From assembly GCA_046160675.1 (NCBI GenBank), contig JBJXHH010000131.1, positions 25,807-89,806 on the forward strand: a DNA stretch of 64,000 nt, written 5' to 3'. Numbering within the stretch: position 1 is the stretch's first letter; each line of letters starts with the position of its first letter. This document shows positions 25,687 through 34,628 of this stretch, piece after piece. Source of the DNA: JACMJP01 sp046160675 (GTDB taxonomy: Bacteria > Bacteroidota > Bacteroidia > Chitinophagales > BACL12). Under the pieces are notes generated by a model, which searched no databases, had not been told where the DNA came from, and saw only the letters and a list, made by a program, of their open reading frames with translations. The position numbers were made by a program, and so were the translations under genes.

Positions 25687-27093
25687 ATGAAAAAAGACCT
25701 GCCCGGCGAAATAATCACTGAGTTGAGATCAATTGTTGGTGGGGCATTTATTTTCACTGATGATGAAAACCTGGCAAGCCACAGCCATGACGAAACCGAA
25801 GACCTGCATTTTCTTCCTGCAGTAGTTGTAAAGCCCCGCACATCTGAAGAAATATCAGCCATCCTGAAAATTGCCAATGAACATAAGATTCCCGTTACAC
25901 CGCAGGGCGCAAGAACAGGTTTGAGTGGGGGCGCATTGCCTGTTCATGGCGGCATCGCCCTGAGCATGGAGAGATTCAATGAAATACTATTTATTGATGA
26001 ACGTAACCTGCAGGTAACAGTGGAGCCGGGAGTTATCACCCAGGTGTTGCAGGATGCTGTGAAAGAAAAAGGGCTGTTTTATCCGCCTGATCCCGCCAGC
26101 CGGGGCAGTTGTTTCATCGGCGGCAATGTAGCCGAAAACAGCGGCGGGCCAAAGGCTGTAAAATATGGAGTAGTGAAAGATTATGTGCTTAACCTGGAGG
26201 TGGTTTTGCCAACGGGAGAAATAATCCACACGGGGGCGAATGTGTTAAAAAATGCCACAGGCTATAACCTCACTCAACTCATGGTAGGCAGCGAAGGAAC
26301 GCTTGGCATCATCACAAAAATTGTATTAAAACTCATCCCTCATCCCCAAAATGATTTGCTCATTCTTGTCCCCTTCACTTCCGCAATTAAAGCCTGTGAG
26401 GCAGTTGGGGCGGTGTTCAGGGCGGGCATTACGCCCAGCGCCATGGAATTTTTAGAGCGGGATGCTATTGACTGGGCGCTGAAATATATTGATGATGTAA
26501 CTGTGCATATAACTCATGATACCAATGCCATTTTACTGGTGGAGGTGGATGGAAACAACATGGATGTATTGATGCAGGAAATTGAAACTATTTCAGGCAT
26601 TATGGAACAACATGAATGCGGGGAAATTTTATTTGCGGAAAATGAAAGGCAGAAAACGGATCTCTGGAAAATGCGCCGCAAGGTAGGCGAAGCTGTAAAA
26701 TCAAATTCCATATATAAAGAAGAAGATACCGTGGTTCCGAGAGCGGAGTTGCCAAAATTACTGGAAGGTGTGAAGGCTATCGGGGCGAAATACAATTTTA
26801 AAAGTGTGTGTTACGGGCATGCGGGAGATGGAAACCTGCATGTGAATATTATAAAAGGTGATTTGAGTGATGAGGACTGGAATAATAAATTACCCGAAGC
26901 CATTAAAGAAATTTTTCAGTTAGTAGTTTCCCTCGGCGGAACTATTTCAGCAGAACATGGAATCGGGCTGGTGCAAAAGAATTATATGCCCATCGCTTTT
27001 GATAAAACCCAGTTGAAAGTATTCAGGGCAATAAAAAAATTATTTGATCCAATGGGAATTTTAAACCCCGGGAAGGTGATTGATATTTTATAA
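25687..27093 (+). CDS. FAD-linked oxidase (glycolate oxidase / D-lactate dehydrogenase family)
   Basis: This 468-residue flavoprotein of the GlcD/Dld type oxidises 2-hydroxyacids such as glycolate or D-lactate. The PP-loop FAD-binding domain spans about residues 35-210 and includes VTPQGARTGLSGG and GGNVAENSGGPKAVKYG. The C-terminal FAD-oxidase domain includes CYGHAGDGNLHVNI and SAEHGIGLVQK. The length matches single-chain GlcD/Dld enzymes. It is followed after 8 bp by kynurenine monooxygenase, so both are in one operon; the metabolic link is not obvious. The exact substrate cannot be read from sequence. Confidence 0.92.
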   Translation: MKKDLPGEIITELRSIVGGAFIFTDDENLASHSHDETEDLHFLPAVVVKPRTSEEISAILKIANEHKIPVTPQGARTGLSGGALPVHGGIALSMERFNEILFIDERNLQVTVEPGVITQVLQDAVKEKGLFYPPDPASRGSCFIGGNVAENSGGPKAVKYGVVKDYVLNLEVVLPTGEIIHTGANVLKNATGYNLTQLMVGSEGTLGIITKIVLKLIPHPQNDLLILVPFTSAIKACEAVGAVFRAGITPSAMEFLERDAIDWALKYIDDVTVHITHDTNAILLVEVDGNNMDVLMQEIETISGIMEQHECGEILFAENERQKTDLWKMRRKVGEAVKSNSIYKEEDTVVPRAELPKLLEGVKAIGAKYNFKSVCYGHAGDGNLHVNIIKGDLSDEDWNNKLPEAIKEIFQLVVSLGGTISAEHGIGLVQKNYMPIAFDKTQLKVFRAIKKLFDPMGILNPGKVIDIL

Positions 27094-27101
27094 ATTATAT
27101 T

Positions 27102-28442
27102 ATGCAAACAAAAAAAATAGCCATTATAGGTGCCGGGTTGGTTGGTAGTCTGCTCAGTATTTATCTGCGGAAAAAAGGGTATGCAGTCGAAGTATATGAA
27201 CGTCGGAGCGACATGCGTAAGTCAGGAGTTGTTGGTGGCCGATCCATTAATCTTGCTATAAGCGACCGTGGCTGGAAAGCCTTGGCCGGTGTGGGTTTGG
27301 AGGAGAAGATACGGGAACTTGCCATTCCTATGCACGGACGCATGATCCATGCACTTGACGGCTCGCTGAATTACCAGGCATACGGAAAAGAAGGACAGTT
27401 TATTAACTCAGTTTCAAGAGGACAGTTAAACATCGAACTGATGAATGCCGCTGAAAATGAAGGCGTAATATTTCATTTTCAGCAGCGCATTGTTGAAACT
27501 GATCTTGCAGGAACTTTCGCTATAATGGAAGATGAACTGCAAAAAAATAAATATGAATTGAAACCCGATCTTATCATCGGGGCAGACGGCGCATTCAGTT
27601 TATTGCGCTACACTATGATGAAAACAGATCAGTTTAATTACAGCCAACAGTATGAAGAACATAGCTACAAAGAATTACATATTCCTGCAGGCTTGAACAA
27701 TTCTTTTCAGATGGAAAAAAATGCGTTGCACATCTGGCCCCGGAAAAGTTTTATGCTCATTGCTCTGCCAAATTTAGACGGAAGTTTTACCTGCACATTG
27801 TTTCATTATACAAAGGGAGAAAATTCTATTGATGCAATAAAAGATGAAAATGATCTGCTTCATTTTTTCCGGCAGAATTTTCTGGACGCCAAAAAAATGA
27901 TGCCCGGGCTAGTGCAGGATTTTTTTCATAACCCAACAGGCTCCCTTGTTACTATAAAATGTTTTCCCTGGGTAAACGGAAATTCATTTTTGATAGGAGA
28001 TGCGTCGCATGCCATAATCCCATTTTACGGACAGGGCATGAACTGCGGGTTTGAGGATTGTTCTGTTTTGAATGAATTAATTGATGAATATCACCATGAT
28101 TGGGGAAAAATTCTCCCCGCTTTTCAATCCTCACGGAAACAAAATACGGATGCTATAGCCGATCTTGCCAAACTGAATTTTATTGAAATGCGGGATCTTG
28201 TAGCTGATGCAGGGTTTCAACTGAAAAAGAAAGTTGCTGCAAAAGTTGCAGAAAAATATCCTGATAAATTCATTCCGGTTTACAGTATGGTTTCTTTCTC
28301 TCAGCTTCCCTATAGTGAAGCGTTGCAAGAATATAAAAGGCAGGATGATGTTTTGAACGAAATTATATTGATGAAGGATATAGAATTAAAATGGGAAACA
28401 GAATATTTTGAACTGATCGCCAGCAAACTCATAAAAAAATAA
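27102..28442 (+). CDS. kmo: Kynurenine 3-monooxygenase
   Basis: This 446-residue FAD-dependent hydroxylase converts L-kynurenine to 3-hydroxykynurenine with NADPH and O2, a step from tryptophan toward quinolinate and NAD. Visible motifs are the N-terminal GAGLVGSLLS, GGRSINLAIS and HGRMIHALDG (substrate region), and the second FAD motif LIGDASHAIIPFYGQGMNCGFED. These match eukaryotic and Bacteroidota KMO. The length is typical. The C-terminal hydrophobic tail of eukaryotic KMO is short or absent. No other kynurenine-pathway gene lies in the window. Confidence 0.94.
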   Translation: MQTKKIAIIGAGLVGSLLSIYLRKKGYAVEVYERRSDMRKSGVVGGRSINLAISDRGWKALAGVGLEEKIRELAIPMHGRMIHALDGSLNYQAYGKEGQFINSVSRGQLNIELMNAAENEGVIFHFQQRIVETDLAGTFAIMEDELQKNKYELKPDLIIGADGAFSLLRYTMMKTDQFNYSQQYEEHSYKELHIPAGLNNSFQMEKNALHIWPRKSFMLIALPNLDGSFTCTLFHYTKGENSIDAIKDENDLLHFFRQNFLDAKKMMPGLVQDFFHNPTGSLVTIKCFPWVNGNSFLIGDASHAIIPFYGQGMNCGFEDCSVLNELIDEYHHDWGKILPAFQSSRKQNTDAIADLAKLNFIEMRDLVADAGFQLKKKVAAKVAEKYPDKFIPVYSMVSFSQLPYSEALQEYKRQDDVLNEIILMKDIELKWETEYFELIASKLIKK

Positions 28443-28469
28443 AACCCCGCATAGGGTATCTATGCAGGG
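28434..28469 (-). terminator. Terminator of the RGG-repeat lipoprotein gene
   Basis: On the minus strand GCATAG pairs with CTATGC across a short loop, flanked by C/G pairs with one bulged base, and a long T-rich run follows. It overlaps the kmo stop and may slow transcripts from both sides. Confidence 0.6.
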
Positions 28470-28498
28470 TAAAATTATGATTTAGAAACCATCGGAAA

Positions 28499-28906
28499 TT
28501 ATTTTCCGCCGCCTCTTTTGTTTACATCTTTTTTAGTTTCAGTCTCTTTAACACCGCCCCGTTCATTCACATTTTTTGGGGTTTCATCAACCTTAACGCC
28601 ACCCCTATTGTCTACATCTTTCTTACCTGGAGTGGTAGTCTCGGTTTTTGTTGTCGTTGATGTTTTAGAGCCTGTGCTTGACTTGGTGGTGTTGGCTGTA
28701 GCCGGCATCATTAGTGAATCAAGCATCATTTGCATTTTACCAATAGAATCCAAAAGTGCTGTATTGTCAGCTTTGCAAATGCTGTCAGCTTTCATCATAT
28801 CAGCCTTAAGTTTTTCTATTTCTTCAGCTGCTTTTTTATCTGTACAGCTTGCAAGCAAAAGACCCCCAAAAAGGATCAGGAATAAACTTTTGATTTTCAT
28901 ATTCAT
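28499..28906 (-). CDS. Small lipoprotein with a 15-residue RGG repeat tail
   Basis: This 135-residue protein has a lipoprotein signal (ASC, Cys21). A helical stretch (about 25-65, EEIEKLKADMMKADSI) could form a coiled coil. A Thr/Ser-rich linker follows, then a C-terminal tail in which RGG recurs at residues 101, 116 and 131 with an exact period of 15. Each RGG is preceded by a (K)DV(D/N)N-like segment. No family was recognised. It is monocistronic, divergent from the DUF5011 lipoprotein, with an exact -7 box upstream. A second in-frame ATG at 28900 is an equally possible start. Confidence 0.72.
   Translation of the reverse strand: MNMKIKSLFLILFGGLLLASCTDKKAAEEIEKLKADMMKADSICKADNTALLDSIGKMQMMLDSLMMPATANTTKSSTGSKTSTTTKTETTTPGKKDVDNRGGVKVDETPKNVNERGGVKETETKKDVNKRGGGK
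28502..28624 (-). repeat. Three tandem 15-codon repeats
   Basis: This is the coding segment for residues 95-135 of the lipoprotein. The phrase N-R-G-G-V-K recurs every 45 bp with drift at the ends (NRGGVK, ERGGVK, KRGGGK). Confidence 0.8.
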
Positions 28907-28939
28907 TGTTGTTTAGCTTTTTGGAATAATATTTGAAAA

Positions 28940-28947
28940 CAAAGGTA
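28940..28947 (-). promoter_or_regulatory. -7 box TACCTTTG before the RGG lipoprotein
   Basis: An exact TAnnTTTG match on the minus strand lies 33 nt before the ATG. No convincing -33 element was found. Confidence 0.42.
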
Positions 28948-28968
28948 CACTATTCAAACATTATACCT

Positions 28969-28976
28969 TAATTTTG
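28969..28976 (+). promoter_or_regulatory. -7 box TAATTTTG before the first DUF5011 lipoprotein
   Basis: An exact TAnnTTTG match lies 26 nt before the ATG at 29003. It is divergent from the box at 28940-28947. Confidence 0.42.
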
Positions 28977-29002
28977 TAAAAAATTTTAATTAAAAACTAG
29001 TT

Positions 29003-29671
29003 ATGAAAAGAAGAAATCTATTGCTGAAATCAGCAATCCTATCAATGGGTTTAGCATTTGTATTTGTGGGCTGTGGTGAAGATGACCTTTCCTCTCCTGT
29101 GGTAACATTAGAAGGCGATAACCCGCAAATAATTGACCTTGGCGGAACTTACACAGAACTTGGCGCTTCAGCTACTGATGAGCAAGACGGAGACCTTTCA
29201 GCCAGCGTTACAATTGATGCAAGCGGCGTAAATACCGACAAAGTGGGTAAATATACCGTAACCTATACCGTAGTTGACGAAGCTGGTAACACCGGTGAAA
29301 ATGTAAGAGATGTATGGGTTAGAGCTACAGCTGACAACTACGTTGGTTTTTACACTGTAGTGGAAAGTTGTGCTGGTTCAATTCCTGCTTATGAAATTGA
29401 AATTTCAAAGATCAATGCAACTACTTTAAGAGTTATAAACCTGGGTGATTTCACAGCAGGTGAAACTGTTTTTGATGTTGACATTTCCGGAGATCTGTAC
29501 GATGTATTAACTATTAATGATACAGACGATACTGACCCAAGCCTCCAGTGTGATGCTTCGGGGACGTTAATCAATGGTGTAAACGGTGCATTTGATATGA
29601 GCTGGGAATATACATTTGATGACGGCTCAGGTGTTTTCTCTTGTGATGATGTTTCAATCACTCAAGATTAA
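29003..29671 (+). CDS. DUF5011 Ig-like surface lipoprotein
   Basis: This 222-residue protein has a lipobox VGCG (Cys24). Residues about 30-110 form an Ig-like DUF5011 domain with the hallmark GGTYTELGASATDEQDGDLS and GKYTVTYTVVDEAGNTG. The C-terminal half (about 112-222) is a beta-rich domain with three cysteines (VESCAG, LQCDAS, FSCDDV) and no known family. The next gene has the same two-part design, so the two are diverged duplicates. It is likely exposed on the cell surface, as many Bacteroidota lipoproteins are. It is followed by its own terminator. Confidence 0.85.
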   Translation: MKRRNLLLKSAILSMGLAFVFVGCGEDDLSSPVVTLEGDNPQIIDLGGTYTELGASATDEQDGDLSASVTIDASGVNTDKVGKYTVTYTVVDEAGNTGENVRDVWVRATADNYVGFYTVVESCAGSIPAYEIEISKINATTLRVINLGDFTAGETVFDVDISGDLYDVLTINDTDDTDPSLQCDASGTLINGVNGAFDMSWEYTFDDGSGVFSCDDVSITQD

Positions 29672-29688
29672 GTAAGTAAAAATCATTT

Positions 29689-29721
29689 TAAAAGCCTGCT
29701 GATTAATCAGTGGGCTTTTTT
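29689..29721 (+). terminator. Terminator between the two DUF5011 genes
   Basis: AAAAGCC pairs with GGGCTTTT, enclosing CTGATTAATCAG, and six T follow. The T-run runs straight into the -7 box of the next gene. Confidence 0.8.
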
Positions 29722-29728
29722 ACTTTTG
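29721..29728 (+). promoter_or_regulatory. -7 box TACTTTTG 4 nt before the second DUF5011 gene
   Basis: An exact TAnnTTTG match ends 4 nt before the ATG at 29733 and overlaps the T-run of the preceding terminator. If active, it predicts a leaderless mRNA. Confidence 0.4.
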
Positions 29729-29732
29729 TTAA

Positions 29733-30362
29733 ATGAAAACCCTGTTTGCTGCATGCGTAAGTACTTTATTCATCATTACCTCTTGCAAAAAAGCTGATAA
29801 CATTGAGCCAATTATTCTTTTAAATCAGGACACAGTAATCCATTACATGGGAGAGGCGTATGTAGATGCAGGTACGGAGGTAATTGATGACAAAGATTGT
29901 AATGCAGGCCCGGCAGAGATCATTGTGAATGAGGTGGATATAAACAGTTACGGAACTTATAATGTGAGATATGCTGCAAGTGATGCAGCAGGAAATAGCG
30001 CCCGTGCAACACGGTTTGTTGACATTGTTTTAAAGCCTGAGTATTATTATGATCTTACATACACCGCCACTGATGAATGTACTTCGGGAAGTTATTTTTA
30101 TGACGGGCTTATTCAGGATTGTGATTGCGACAGCAATGCCGTAACCGTCGGAAACATAAGCGGGTTCGGGCTCTCCGCAACATTCACCATACCATTGGAA
30201 GGTATTTACAATCAGGAGCTTAACCTTGATGAAACTCTTTATGACATCTCTTTTGAAGGCACTGGCATTATGAGCCCCGGTGCCGACACCATTACTTGGA
30301 ATTATTCTATTTCTGACAGTATTACTACAGATGTTTGTACCTCCACATGGGTAAAAAACTAA
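29733..30362 (+). CDS. DUF5011 Ig-like lipoprotein, paralogue of the preceding gene
   Basis: This 209-residue protein has a lipobox ITSC (Cys18). It has one DUF5011-like domain (YMGEAYVDAGTEVIDDKDC and YGTYNVRYAASDAAGNSA), then a C-terminal beta-rich domain with several cysteines (TDECTSG, DCDCDS, VCTSTW). Domain order and cysteine pattern parallel the gene at 29003, supporting tandem duplication with strong divergence. A subtilase gene follows 45 bp later and may be co-transcribed. Function is unknown. Confidence 0.8.
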   Translation: MKTLFAACVSTLFIITSCKKADNIEPIILLNQDTVIHYMGEAYVDAGTEVIDDKDCNAGPAEIIVNEVDINSYGTYNVRYAASDAAGNSARATRFVDIVLKPEYYYDLTYTATDECTSGSYFYDGLIQDCDCDSNAVTVGNISGFGLSATFTIPLEGIYNQELNLDETLYDISFEGTGIMSPGADTITWNYSISDSITTDVCTSTWVKN

Positions 30363-30407
30363 ACCGGTATCTCAAAAAGCCGTAACTTTATTGTTCATTT
30401 AAAAAGT

Positions 30408-32057
30408 ATGCTTCTGAAGAGTTTATCAAGCCTAACGGTTCTGGTTTTTGTTACAGCTTTATTATTCTCACAAGAAAGTAACAGAATTGCTGGGGAACTT
30501 ATTGTTCAGTTACGTTATAAAACAGAGGTACGAGATTTCGAAAAACAACTTTCAGAACAAGATATACAAATTCAAAGTATTTCACCTATCTCAACAAGAC
30601 TAAATCTCTGGCTTATCCATTTTGATGAAAATGTTTTTGATGCAAACCAGGCTGTGCGGGCAATAAATTCATTGAGAGATGTAGAAGTTGTACAGTTCAA
30701 TCATACCCTGCAACGCCGTAACCTACCAAATGATGATGATTTTTCCCTTCAGTGGAATATGCTTAATGATGGGGCTGGTGGTACGGTTGATGCGGATATA
30801 GATGCCGAGGAAGCATGGGATATAACAACAGGAGGAATTACATGGAACGGTGATAGTATTGTAATAGCAGTGGTAGATGAAGGTTTTGATCTTGCACATA
30901 ATGACCTGATGTTTCAGAAAAATTATTTTGAAATACCGGGAAATGGAATCGATGACGATGATAACGGATACATAGATGATTTTGACGGGTGGAATGCAAC
31001 AACTGACAATGATGAGATGAGTGTAGCCTCTCACGGAACACATGTGAGTGGTATAGCTGCTGCAATTGGCGACAATGAGTTAGGGATAGCGGGGGTAAAC
31101 TGGCGGGCAAAAGTGTTACCTGTCATTTGTGATGTTATTGAAAGCCAAGTGCTGGAAGCATACAGTTATGTTTTAGTGCAAAGGGAAATGTATAATTCAA
31201 CTGACGGGGCTAAAGGTTTGTACATTGTTGTGGAAAATTCTTCTTTCGGAATTGATCTTGTTGACCCTGACGACTACCCGGTTTGGTGCGCCATGTATGA
31301 TACACTTGGCAAATCCGGAATATTAAGCGCTGCTGCAACTACTAATGGAAACTATAATGTTGATGTTGTAGGAGATATGCCCACAGCATGCCCCAGTGAT
31401 TATCTTATCACAGTAACAAATACAAATAAATTTGACCAACTGATTTCAGGCGGTTATGGGGCAACCACTATTGATCTTGGGGCCCCGGGCACTTCTATTT
31501 ATTCAACAATTGCGGGAAACAATTTCGGAACACTTACTGGCGCCTCAATGAGTAGCCCCCATGTTGCTGGTACCGTAGCGTTGCTTATGAGTTATGCTTG
31601 CATTGATTTTCTGAATGCCTACGATGCAAACCCCTCAGAGATACTTGCTTTAAGAGAATATATTCTAGGCGGTGTAGATACACTGCTTGATTTAACAGGA
31701 ATTACTGTAAGCAATGGTAGACTGAATTTGTATAAATCACTTCAGAAACTCATAAATACATATTGCTATAATGCAATTGAAGAGCAAGAAAGCATAATAA
31801 GCGCAACTGTATTTCCAAATCCCGGTTCTGATAATATTTTTATTCATATCCATGATAAATCCTATATGAATAAAAATTTAAAAATTGAGTTAGTAAATAT
31901 GCTGGGAGAAAGAATATTTTCAGAAAGCCCGGTTACTGTTGATATGCTAAAGCAGAATGGTGTTTCAGTTTATGAATATCCCCGTGGAACTTACTTGCTT
32001 ACCCTTTTTGATGAAAATAATATCCTTCTGTTTTCATCGCCGGTTCTCCTTCAATAA
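30408..32057 (+). CDS. T9SS-secreted subtilisin-like serine protease (S8)
   Basis: This 549-residue protease has a signal peptide (1-21) and an N-terminal propeptide-like domain (about 25-105). The catalytic domain shows Asp157 (AVVDEGFD), His209 (SHGTHVSGI), oxyanion Asn277 (VVENSSFG) and Ser380 (GASMSSPHVAG), so the triad is complete. The usual GTSM is GASM here, a conservative change. An acidic calcium-like segment DDDDNGYIDDFDGW lies at 182-195. The C-terminus is a T9SS sorting domain beginning VFPNPGSDN. It likely degrades or processes proteins outside the cell. It follows two DUF5011 lipoprotein genes on the same strand. Confidence 0.92.
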   Translation: MLLKSLSSLTVLVFVTALLFSQESNRIAGELIVQLRYKTEVRDFEKQLSEQDIQIQSISPISTRLNLWLIHFDENVFDANQAVRAINSLRDVEVVQFNHTLQRRNLPNDDDFSLQWNMLNDGAGGTVDADIDAEEAWDITTGGITWNGDSIVIAVVDEGFDLAHNDLMFQKNYFEIPGNGIDDDDNGYIDDFDGWNATTDNDEMSVASHGTHVSGIAAAIGDNELGIAGVNWRAKVLPVICDVIESQVLEAYSYVLVQREMYNSTDGAKGLYIVVENSSFGIDLVDPDDYPVWCAMYDTLGKSGILSAAATTNGNYNVDVVGDMPTACPSDYLITVTNTNKFDQLISGGYGATTIDLGAPGTSIYSTIAGNNFGTLTGASMSSPHVAGTVALLMSYACIDFLNAYDANPSEILALREYILGGVDTLLDLTGITVSNGRLNLYKSLQKLINTYCYNAIEEQESIISATVFPNPGSDNIFIHIHDKSYMNKNLKIELVNMLGERIFSESPVTVDMLKQNGVSVYEYPRGTYLLTLFDENNILLFSSPVLLQ

Positions 32058-32085
32058 ATCGAGTTTTCCCCTAACCTGATTAATT

Positions 32086-33780
32086 ATGCAAAAACGCTGG
32101 GTGATAAAATCTGCTGATGAAGAAAAAACAACCCTGTTGCAGAAAGAACTTCATATTCATCCTGTGTTGTGTAAAATGCTTGTACAAAGGGGTGTAAGTA
32201 GTTATCATGATGCGAAACTTTTTTTCCGCCCTAAACTTTCTGATCTGCATGATCCTTTTCTGATGAAAAACATGGATAAAGCAATTGAACGTATTGAAAA
32301 AGCAATTACCAAAGAAGAAAAAATTTTAATATATGGTGATTATGATGTTGATGGAACAACCGCAGTAACTGTTGTATATTCATTTTTAAAAACCTTTTAT
32401 CAGCACCTTGATTTTTACATTCCTAACAGATATACTGAAGGCTACGGCATTTCTTTTAAAGGTATTGATTATGCAAAAGAAAATAATTGTACGCTTGTAA
32501 TAGCATTGGATTGCGGGATCAAATCAAATGATAAGATAGATTATGCAAACAAACTAGGCATCGATTTTATTATTTGCGATCATCATATCCCGGGTAGTGA
32601 AGTTCCAGCAGCATGCGCAGTGCTTGACCCGAAGCAAAACGATTGCCCTTACCCCTATAAAGAACTGAGCGGCTGCGGCATTGGGTTTAAACTTATACAG
32701 GCTTTTGCACAAAAAAACAATTTTTCGTTGGAGACAATAACGCCGTTTTTGGATCTTGTAGTTATAAGCATTGCGTCAGATATTGTTCCTATCACCGGCG
32801 AAAACCGGGTACTTGCATATTACGGGCTGCAAATCTTGAACAACAATCCCAGGAAAGGCGTAAAAGCATTAATTGAGGTAAGCGGGCTTACGCCTCCACT
32901 CAGCATTTCGAATATTGTGTTTGGACTTGGCCCCAGGATTAATGCTGCCGGCAGATTGGATGATGCAAAAAAAGCAGTGAACATGTTACTAAGCGAAACG
33001 AACAGTATAGCAAAAGATAACGCAGATATTTTACAGGATAAGAATAATGACAGGAAAGAGATAGATAAACAGATTACTCAGGAAGCGATAACAATGCTGC
33101 AGAATGATCCCAATGAAAAAAGTAAAGTAACAAATGTTCTTTTCAATGAACATTGGCATAAAGGCGTTGTAGGAATTGTCGCAAGTCGGGTGATCGATAT
33201 TTTTTATAAACCTACCATCCTACTCACTTTGTCAAATGACATGATTGTAGGCTCTGCAAGATCAGTAAAAGGGTTTGATATTTATGAAGCAATGAAAGGG
33301 TGCAGCGAACTACTCGAGCAGTTTGGAGGTCATATGTTCGCAGCTGGATTAACTTTAAAGCCGGAAAATCTTGAAGCATTCAAACAAAAGTTTGACAATG
33401 TTGTAAGAAAAAATATTTCGCTGGAACAATTAACTCCTGAAATAGAAATTGATGCAGAGATCTCCCTGAGCGATATTAGAATAGAGTTCTACAATATCCT
33501 TAAGCAATTTGCCCCCTTCGGGCCCGGTAATATGTATCCTGTGTTCATGACAAAATATGTAAGTAGTAACGGACGCACAAAAATTGTGGGAGAGGGACAT
33601 CTGAAATTGGGAATAAAAGACGAAAGGTTATTTCATGCTGACGGTATAGCTTTTCAAAAGGGAGATTTGTATGAGGAATTATCAGAAGGAAAAAAATTTG
33701 ATGTTTGTTATTCAATTGAAGAAAATAATTTTAACGGACAGGAAAAATTGCAACTCAATGTTAGAGAAATAAAACTTTAA
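32086..33780 (+). CDS. recJ: Single-stranded-DNA-specific exonuclease RecJ
   Basis: This 564-residue 5'-3' exonuclease acts in recombination and mismatch repair. DHH-family metal-binding motifs are DYDVDG at 85-90, LDCGIKS near 141-147 and CDHHIPG with DHH at 165-167. The DHHA1 segment appears as VGSARSVKGFDIYEA and FGGHMFAAGLTL. A C-terminal OB-like domain completes the usual length. lptB follows after 48 bp on the same strand. Confidence 0.96.
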   Translation: MQKRWVIKSADEEKTTLLQKELHIHPVLCKMLVQRGVSSYHDAKLFFRPKLSDLHDPFLMKNMDKAIERIEKAITKEEKILIYGDYDVDGTTAVTVVYSFLKTFYQHLDFYIPNRYTEGYGISFKGIDYAKENNCTLVIALDCGIKSNDKIDYANKLGIDFIICDHHIPGSEVPAACAVLDPKQNDCPYPYKELSGCGIGFKLIQAFAQKNNFSLETITPFLDLVVISIASDIVPITGENRVLAYYGLQILNNNPRKGVKALIEVSGLTPPLSISNIVFGLGPRINAAGRLDDAKKAVNMLLSETNSIAKDNADILQDKNNDRKEIDKQITQEAITMLQNDPNEKSKVTNVLFNEHWHKGVVGIVASRVIDIFYKPTILLTLSNDMIVGSARSVKGFDIYEAMKGCSELLEQFGGHMFAAGLTLKPENLEAFKQKFDNVVRKNISLEQLTPEIEIDAEISLSDIRIEFYNILKQFAPFGPGNMYPVFMTKYVSSNGRTKIVGEGHLKLGIKDERLFHADGIAFQKGDLYEELSEGKKFDVCYSIEENNFNGQEKLQLNVREIKL

Positions 33781-33828
33781 ACATAACGTTCATTTTAAAA
33801 CCTTAAGCACCGGACTTTCAACTTTCGT

Positions 33829-34590
33829 ATGATACTTAGATCAGAAAATTTAATAAAGAAGTATAAAAAAAGAATGGTAGTGAACCATGTATCTATCCAG
33901 GTGCGGCAAGGCGAAATTGTAGGCCTGCTTGGTCCTAACGGTGCAGGCAAAACCACTTCATTTTATATGATTGTAGGGCTCATAAAACCCGACGAAGGAA
34001 AAGTGTTTCTTGACACTATTGACCTTACTGACATGCCAATGTATAAACGGGCGCAGATGGGGCTTGGGTATCTTCCGCAGGAAGCAAGTGTGTTTAGGAA
34101 AATGAGTGTCGAAAATAATATCGCAGCAGTATTGGAAATGACGAAACTGAACAAAACGCAACAAAAAAACAAACTAGAGGAACTAATTAGAGAGTTTGGA
34201 CTAAATCATGTTCGAAAAAGCAATGGTGATGTATTAAGTGGCGGCGAAAGAAGAAGAACAGAAATAGCCAGGGCTCTTGCAACTGACCCGAAGTTTATTT
34301 TACTTGATGAGCCTTTTGCCGGCATTGACCCTATTGCAGTGGAAGATATTCAACTGATAGTAGAGAAATTGAAATTCAGAAATATTGGGGTTCTCATTAC
34401 AGATCATAATGTACAGGAAACATTGTCAATCACTGACAGGGCCTATTTATTATTTGAAGGAAAAATCTTAAAACAAGGAACCGCCGAAGAGCTTGCTAAA
34501 GATGAGCAGGTGAGAAAGGTGTATCTAGGTCAAAATTTTGAATTGCGCAAAAAGAAAACAAAAGAAGAATTTTTCGCTGACCCTCCCTGA
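33829..34590 (+). CDS. lptB: LPS export ABC transporter ATPase LptB
   Basis: This 253-residue ATPase powers lipopolysaccharide transport from inner to outer membrane with LptFGC. Walker A is GPNGAGKTT (35-43), the signature is VLSGGERRR, and Walker B is [12 protein letters not shown]. The phrases [17 protein letters not shown] and [14 protein letters not shown] are specific to LptB rather than other ABC ATPases. The short C-terminal extension ([13 protein letters not shown]) is usual. Other lpt genes are elsewhere. Confidence 0.95.
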   Translation: MILRSENLIKKYKKRMVVNHVSIQVRQGEIVGLLGPNGAGKTTSFYMIVGLIKPDEGKVFLDTIDLTDMPMYKRAQMGLGYLPQEASVFRKMSVENNIAAVLEMTKLNKTQQKNKLEELIREFGLNHVRKSNGDVLSGGERRRTEIARALATDPKFILLDEPFAGIDPIAVEDIQLIVEKLKFRNIGVLITDHNVQETLSITDRAYLLFEGKILKQGTAEELAKDEQVRKVYLGQNFELRKKKTKEEFFADPP

Positions 34591-34613
34591 GTTTTTACAA
34601 AACGATTTTATTG

Positions 34614-34621
34614 TATTTTTG
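34614..34621 (+). promoter_or_regulatory. -7 box TATTTTTG before the GH3-family gene
   Basis: An exact TAnnTTTG match ends 7 nt before the ATG at 34629, so the leader would be only a few bases long. Confidence 0.4.
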
Positions 34622-34628
34622 AAACAAC

